DNA from: Candidatus Hydrogenedens sp.
GTDB lineage: Bacteria > Hydrogenedentota > Hydrogenedentia > Hydrogenedentales > Hydrogenedentaceae
Direction: 5' to 3'
Assembly: GCA_020216745.1 (NCBI GenBank)
Contig: JAIWNQ010000013.1
Coordinates: 1-10,000 of the forward strand
Length of the DNA: 10,000 bases
The notes under the pieces are model-generated. The model was not told the origin of the DNA, searched no databases, and saw only the letters and a program-made list of their open reading frames with translations. A program made the position numbers and the translations under genes. Positions 8,046 to 10,000 of the stretch are shown piece by piece. Numbering within the stretch: the stretch's first letter is position 1; each line of letters opens with the position of its first letter.

Positions 8046-9215
8046 ATGAACATAGGTAAAACAACTTTTTTACTGTTCCTAACTATCACCATTTCTTGCT
8101 TCTTTAGCTTATATGCAGAGCAAACCACAGAAAAAACGACTGAAAAACAATCGTTTTTAGACATATTAAAACCTATCCAGAATGCGGAGACATGTAAAGT
8201 ACAGGTACAAGCAATTTATACATTAACCGACGACAACAAAACGCAAGATATGCAAAATACCTTTAATATCACTACCAAAGGTGACAAATTATCTTTTGTC
8301 TCCATGGAGTATAGTCAAGGAACAATACAATTTTTCCGTAACGGTTCCAATATAACAATTTATTCTGATGAAGAGAAAAAGTATATAGAACGAGAAGCTC
8401 CTAAAGGGTTAAGGATGTTCAGTTTCATTCAGGGGCTCGAACTAATGGATACAATTCTGTTCGGTGAAGAAGATACTCCTATTAATTTTGAGGTGAAAAA
8501 ATATGAAGTTGTCTCCAATCCCGATACAGGCACAAAAGAAAAATATTACAAAATCGAAACCGAAAAAGGAGAAACCTACGACCTCTGGTTCTCAGACGAG
8601 GCTAATCCACAATTAATAAGAATATCAGCAGAAACCATTCGTTCAGGCAATACTGCAAAAAAAGCCACGTATTATTTCACCGATTGGAAACTTAACTCTG
8701 CTGTAGATGATAAGGTTTTCAAATTTACACCACCTGAAGGTGTTACGAAACTTGAGAGAGAAGAAACCAAAGACCCCTTATTAGGCAAAAAAGCCCCAGA
8801 CTTTACCTTAACCTCATTAGATGGCTCTCAAGTATCTTTGAAAGATTTTAAGGATAAAAAAGTTGTGGTGTTAGATTTCTGGGCAAGCTGGTGTGGGCCT
8901 TGTCGAATGGCTATGCCTGTTGTGCAGGCTGTCAGTGAAGAGCTAAAAGATAAAGATGTTGCATTCTTCGCAGTGAATATTCAAGAAGATAAGAATGTAA
9001 TTACACGATTCATAGAAAAGCAAAATATAAAAATACCAGTACTTATGGATAAAACAGGCAAAACAGCAGAACAATACTTAGTTCAATCCATCCCTCGATT
9101 AGTAATCATAGGTAAAGATGGGGTCATTCACGGAGGACATTCAGGATTTTCGCAAGGAATGAGAGAAAGTTTAAAGAAAGAAATTTTAGATATTTTGGAG
9201 GGAAAATCAAAATAG
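8046..9215 (+). CDS. Secreted fusion: LolA-like (DUF2092-type) domain plus TlpA-family thioredoxin domain
   Basis: A 389-residue exported two-domain protein. A signal peptide occupies about residues 1-24, with probable cleavage after LYA; Cys18 is a weaker lipobox alternative. Residues about 35-230 form a beta-rich region (VQVQAIYTL, FNITTKGDKLSFVSMEY, IQFFRNGSNITIYSDEEKKY, YDLWFSDEANPQLIRIS) like the LolA/DUF2092-type outer-membrane lipoprotein-carrier-like fold. Residues 243-389 are an AhpC-TSA/TlpA thioredoxin domain with the redox motif WCGPC at 282-286 (Cys283/Cys286) and a cis-Pro at 350 in SIPRLV. It should act as a thiol-disulfide oxidoreductase in the periplasm. The LolA-like part could bind a lipid or hydrophobic ligand, which is inferred from the fold alone. 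A Shine-Dalgarno AAAGGA lies 6 bases before the ATG. The gene sits between the SurA-like gene and a second TlpA-like gene with which it shares a closely similar active-site region. Confidence 0.85.
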   Translation: MNIGKTTFLLFLTITISCFFSLYAEQTTEKTTEKQSFLDILKPIQNAETCKVQVQAIYTLTDDNKTQDMQNTFNITTKGDKLSFVSMEYSQGTIQFFRNGSNITIYSDEEKKYIEREAPKGLRMFSFIQGLELMDTILFGEEDTPINFEVKKYEVVSNPDTGTKEKYYKIETEKGETYDLWFSDEANPQLIRISAETIRSGNTAKKATYYFTDWKLNSAVDDKVFKFTPPEGVTKLEREETKDPLLGKKAPDFTLTSLDGSQVSLKDFKDKKVVVLDFWASWCGPCRMAMPVVQAVSEELKDKDVAFFAVNIQEDKNVITRFIEKQNIKIPVLMDKTGKTAEQYLVQSIPRLVIIGKDGVIHGGHSGFSQGMRESLKKEILDILEGKSK

Positions 9216-9259
9216 AAGATAAAATCTAAAAAAGATATTATAATAATATGCTGTCTAAG

Positions 9260-9265
9260 AAGGAA
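9260..9265 (+). promoter_or_regulatory. Ribosome binding site deciding the start of the membrane-anchored thioredoxin
   Basis: AAGGAA lies 6 bases before the ATG at 9272. The in-frame ATG at 9248 has only A/T-rich sequence before it, so 9272 is the better start. Confidence 0.75.
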
Positions 9266-9271
9266 CAGAAT

Positions 9272-9829
9272 ATGTTTAAAAAAGAGAGAATTGTTTTAGT
9301 ACTATTGTTCTCCATAGTAGTAATTTATCTCTCGGTACATTATGGCATTAAGTTCTTAGGAATTAATGGAGATAACCACCCTTTGATTGGCAAAAAAGCC
9401 CCTGAACTAACCATTAAGGGGATAGATGGAACTTCCGAAGTTAAATTGTCTTCCTTTTCAGGTAAAAAAGCCATTATCTTGGATTTCTGGGCAAGCTGGT
9501 GCGGTCCTTGTCGCCAAGCATTACCTATTATGGAAAATTTAGCAAAACAATACAATCCCGAACAGTTTTCTGTTATTGCAGTAAATGTTTGGGATGGGAA
9601 TATAGACCAGATTAAAAGATTCCTAAGCGAAAAAAATATCAAAACAGTAAACGTGTTTATCGAAACAGATAAAGAAACAAATGAAAAATTCATGTTTTCG
9701 GGGGTACCTGCTATTTTTATATTGGATGGAGACCTAAACATTAAACAATTTTACAGGGGTTATTCCCCTTCTTTAGAAAGAGCCATTAAAAAAACAGTAG
9801 AAAAACTAATATCTGAAAAAAATCGATAA
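9272..9829 (+). CDS. Membrane-anchored TlpA-family thiol-disulfide oxidoreductase
   Basis: A 185-residue protein from the ATG at 9272, chosen for its Shine-Dalgarno over the in-frame ATG at 9248. Residues 1-6 are basic and 7-23 form one membrane anchor (IVLVLLFSIVVIYLSVH), placing the remainder in the periplasm. Residues 36-185 are a TlpA/ResA-like thioredoxin domain beginning HPLIGKKAPELT, with the redox motif WCGPC at 76-80 (Cys77/Cys80) and cis-Pro146 in SGVPAIF. In this family such proteins reduce disulfides of apocytochrome c or other exported proteins; no cytochrome-maturation gene is nearby to favour that. It lies 56 bases after the LolA-like/thioredoxin fusion and is probably co-transcribed. 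Its thioredoxin domain is closely related to that of the fusion, suggesting duplication. No clear terminator follows. Confidence 0.85.
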   Translation: MFKKERIVLVLLFSIVVIYLSVHYGIKFLGINGDNHPLIGKKAPELTIKGIDGTSEVKLSSFSGKKAIILDFWASWCGPCRQALPIMENLAKQYNPEQFSVIAVNVWDGNIDQIKRFLSEKNIKTVNVFIETDKETNEKFMFSGVPAIFILDGDLNIKQFYRGYSPSLERAIKKTVEKLISEKNR

Positions 9830-9861
9830 GATATTATCATCTTCCTCTTTTAATATGATTT

Positions 9862-10000
9862 CTAAACCCTTAACTCATCATTTCTTCTTACTTCTATACT
9901 CATATTATCCGTAATAAAAAACCTATCTGGAATAGACATTACTAAACCATTCTCATCATTACAATTGTCAGATGTAATTGGAGAAACACATATTCTATAT
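9862..10000 (-). CDS. Probable C-terminal fragment of an unrecognised protein, cut by window edge
   Basis: On the minus strand a frame stays open from the right edge to a TAG at 9862-9864, giving 45 residues that end in SIPDRFFITDNMSIEVRRNDELRV-like sequence. The other two minus-strand frames stop within the fragment, and the composition looks protein-like in this AT-rich DNA. I recognise no family. It would converge on the TlpA-like gene with a 32-base gap. A weak AT-rich inverted repeat (GATAA/TTATC) near 9826-9839 is too poor to call a terminator. Chance openness remains possible because the stretch is short. Confidence 0.4.
   Translation of the reverse strand, partial: YRICVSPITSDNCNDENGLVMSIPDRFFITDNMSIEVRRNDELRV

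Noticed and set aside
9826..9855. Possible terminator after the last thioredoxin gene (GATAA/TTATC repeat then T-rich DNA)
   Set aside because: The stem is only five A/T-rich pairs and the T-run is interrupted, so a functional intrinsic terminator is not supported.

Overview
This low-GC, gene-dense bacterial window (standard genetic code, TAA/TAG/TGA stops) holds eight coding regions that can be read with confidence, one tRNA gene and one probable gene fragment at the right edge. The cell type is inferred to be Gram-negative with a periplasm, because three consecutive genes encode proteins with lipoprotein, signal-peptide or membrane-anchor N-termini and periplasmic folding or redox domains. 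The mixture of an acetyl-xylan-esterase/dienelactone-hydrolase-like enzyme, a kinesin-light-chain-type TPR protein, a LolA-like/thioredoxin fusion and a small CxxC protein resembles uncultured PVC-related or Hydrogenedentes-like lineages. That placement is an impression, not a demonstrated result. No integrase, transposase, phage gene or CRISPR array is visible, and no gap between genes exceeds about 160 bases.

Left part (1-1046): the 3' part of an alpha/beta-hydrolase gene enters from outside the window. It runs antisense into a tRNA-His(GUG) gene on the minus strand, so the last codons of the hydrolase frame are antisense tRNA sequence. The tRNA has an unusual acceptor end for a tRNA-His: U at -1, G1-U72 and A73.

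Nucleotide-sugar operon (1047-3948, minus strand): three tandem extended short-chain dehydrogenase/reductase genes are packed with a 9-base gap and an 8-base overlap. In transcription order they are a UDP-glucuronate 4-epimerase-like gene, GDP-mannose 4,6-dehydratase (gmd) and GDP-6-deoxy-D-mannose reductase (rmd). The last two together convert GDP-mannose to GDP-D-rhamnose, a donor for surface polysaccharide or glycan. The epimerase probably supplies another activated sugar for the same glycan.

Plus-strand part (4106-9829): a divergent promoter region leads to a small uncharacterised protein with two CxxC pairs, then to a 727-residue protein built almost entirely of sixteen 42-residue TPR units. 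A likely three-gene operon follows: a SurA/PrsA-like lipoprotein with a degenerate parvulin region, a secreted protein joining a LolA-like domain to a TlpA-type thioredoxin domain, and a membrane-anchored TlpA-type thioredoxin. Together they look like an envelope protein-folding and thiol-redox module. Three of these plus-strand genes are preceded by nearly the same extended -10 element (TGGTATAMT).

The right edge (9862-10000) has an open minus-strand frame that may be the C-terminus of an unrecognised protein converging on the last thioredoxin gene. Nothing in the window is convincingly a new defence or mobile system. The points most worth a second look are the tRNA-His acceptor end, its overlap with the hydrolase frame, and the folding/redox operon.
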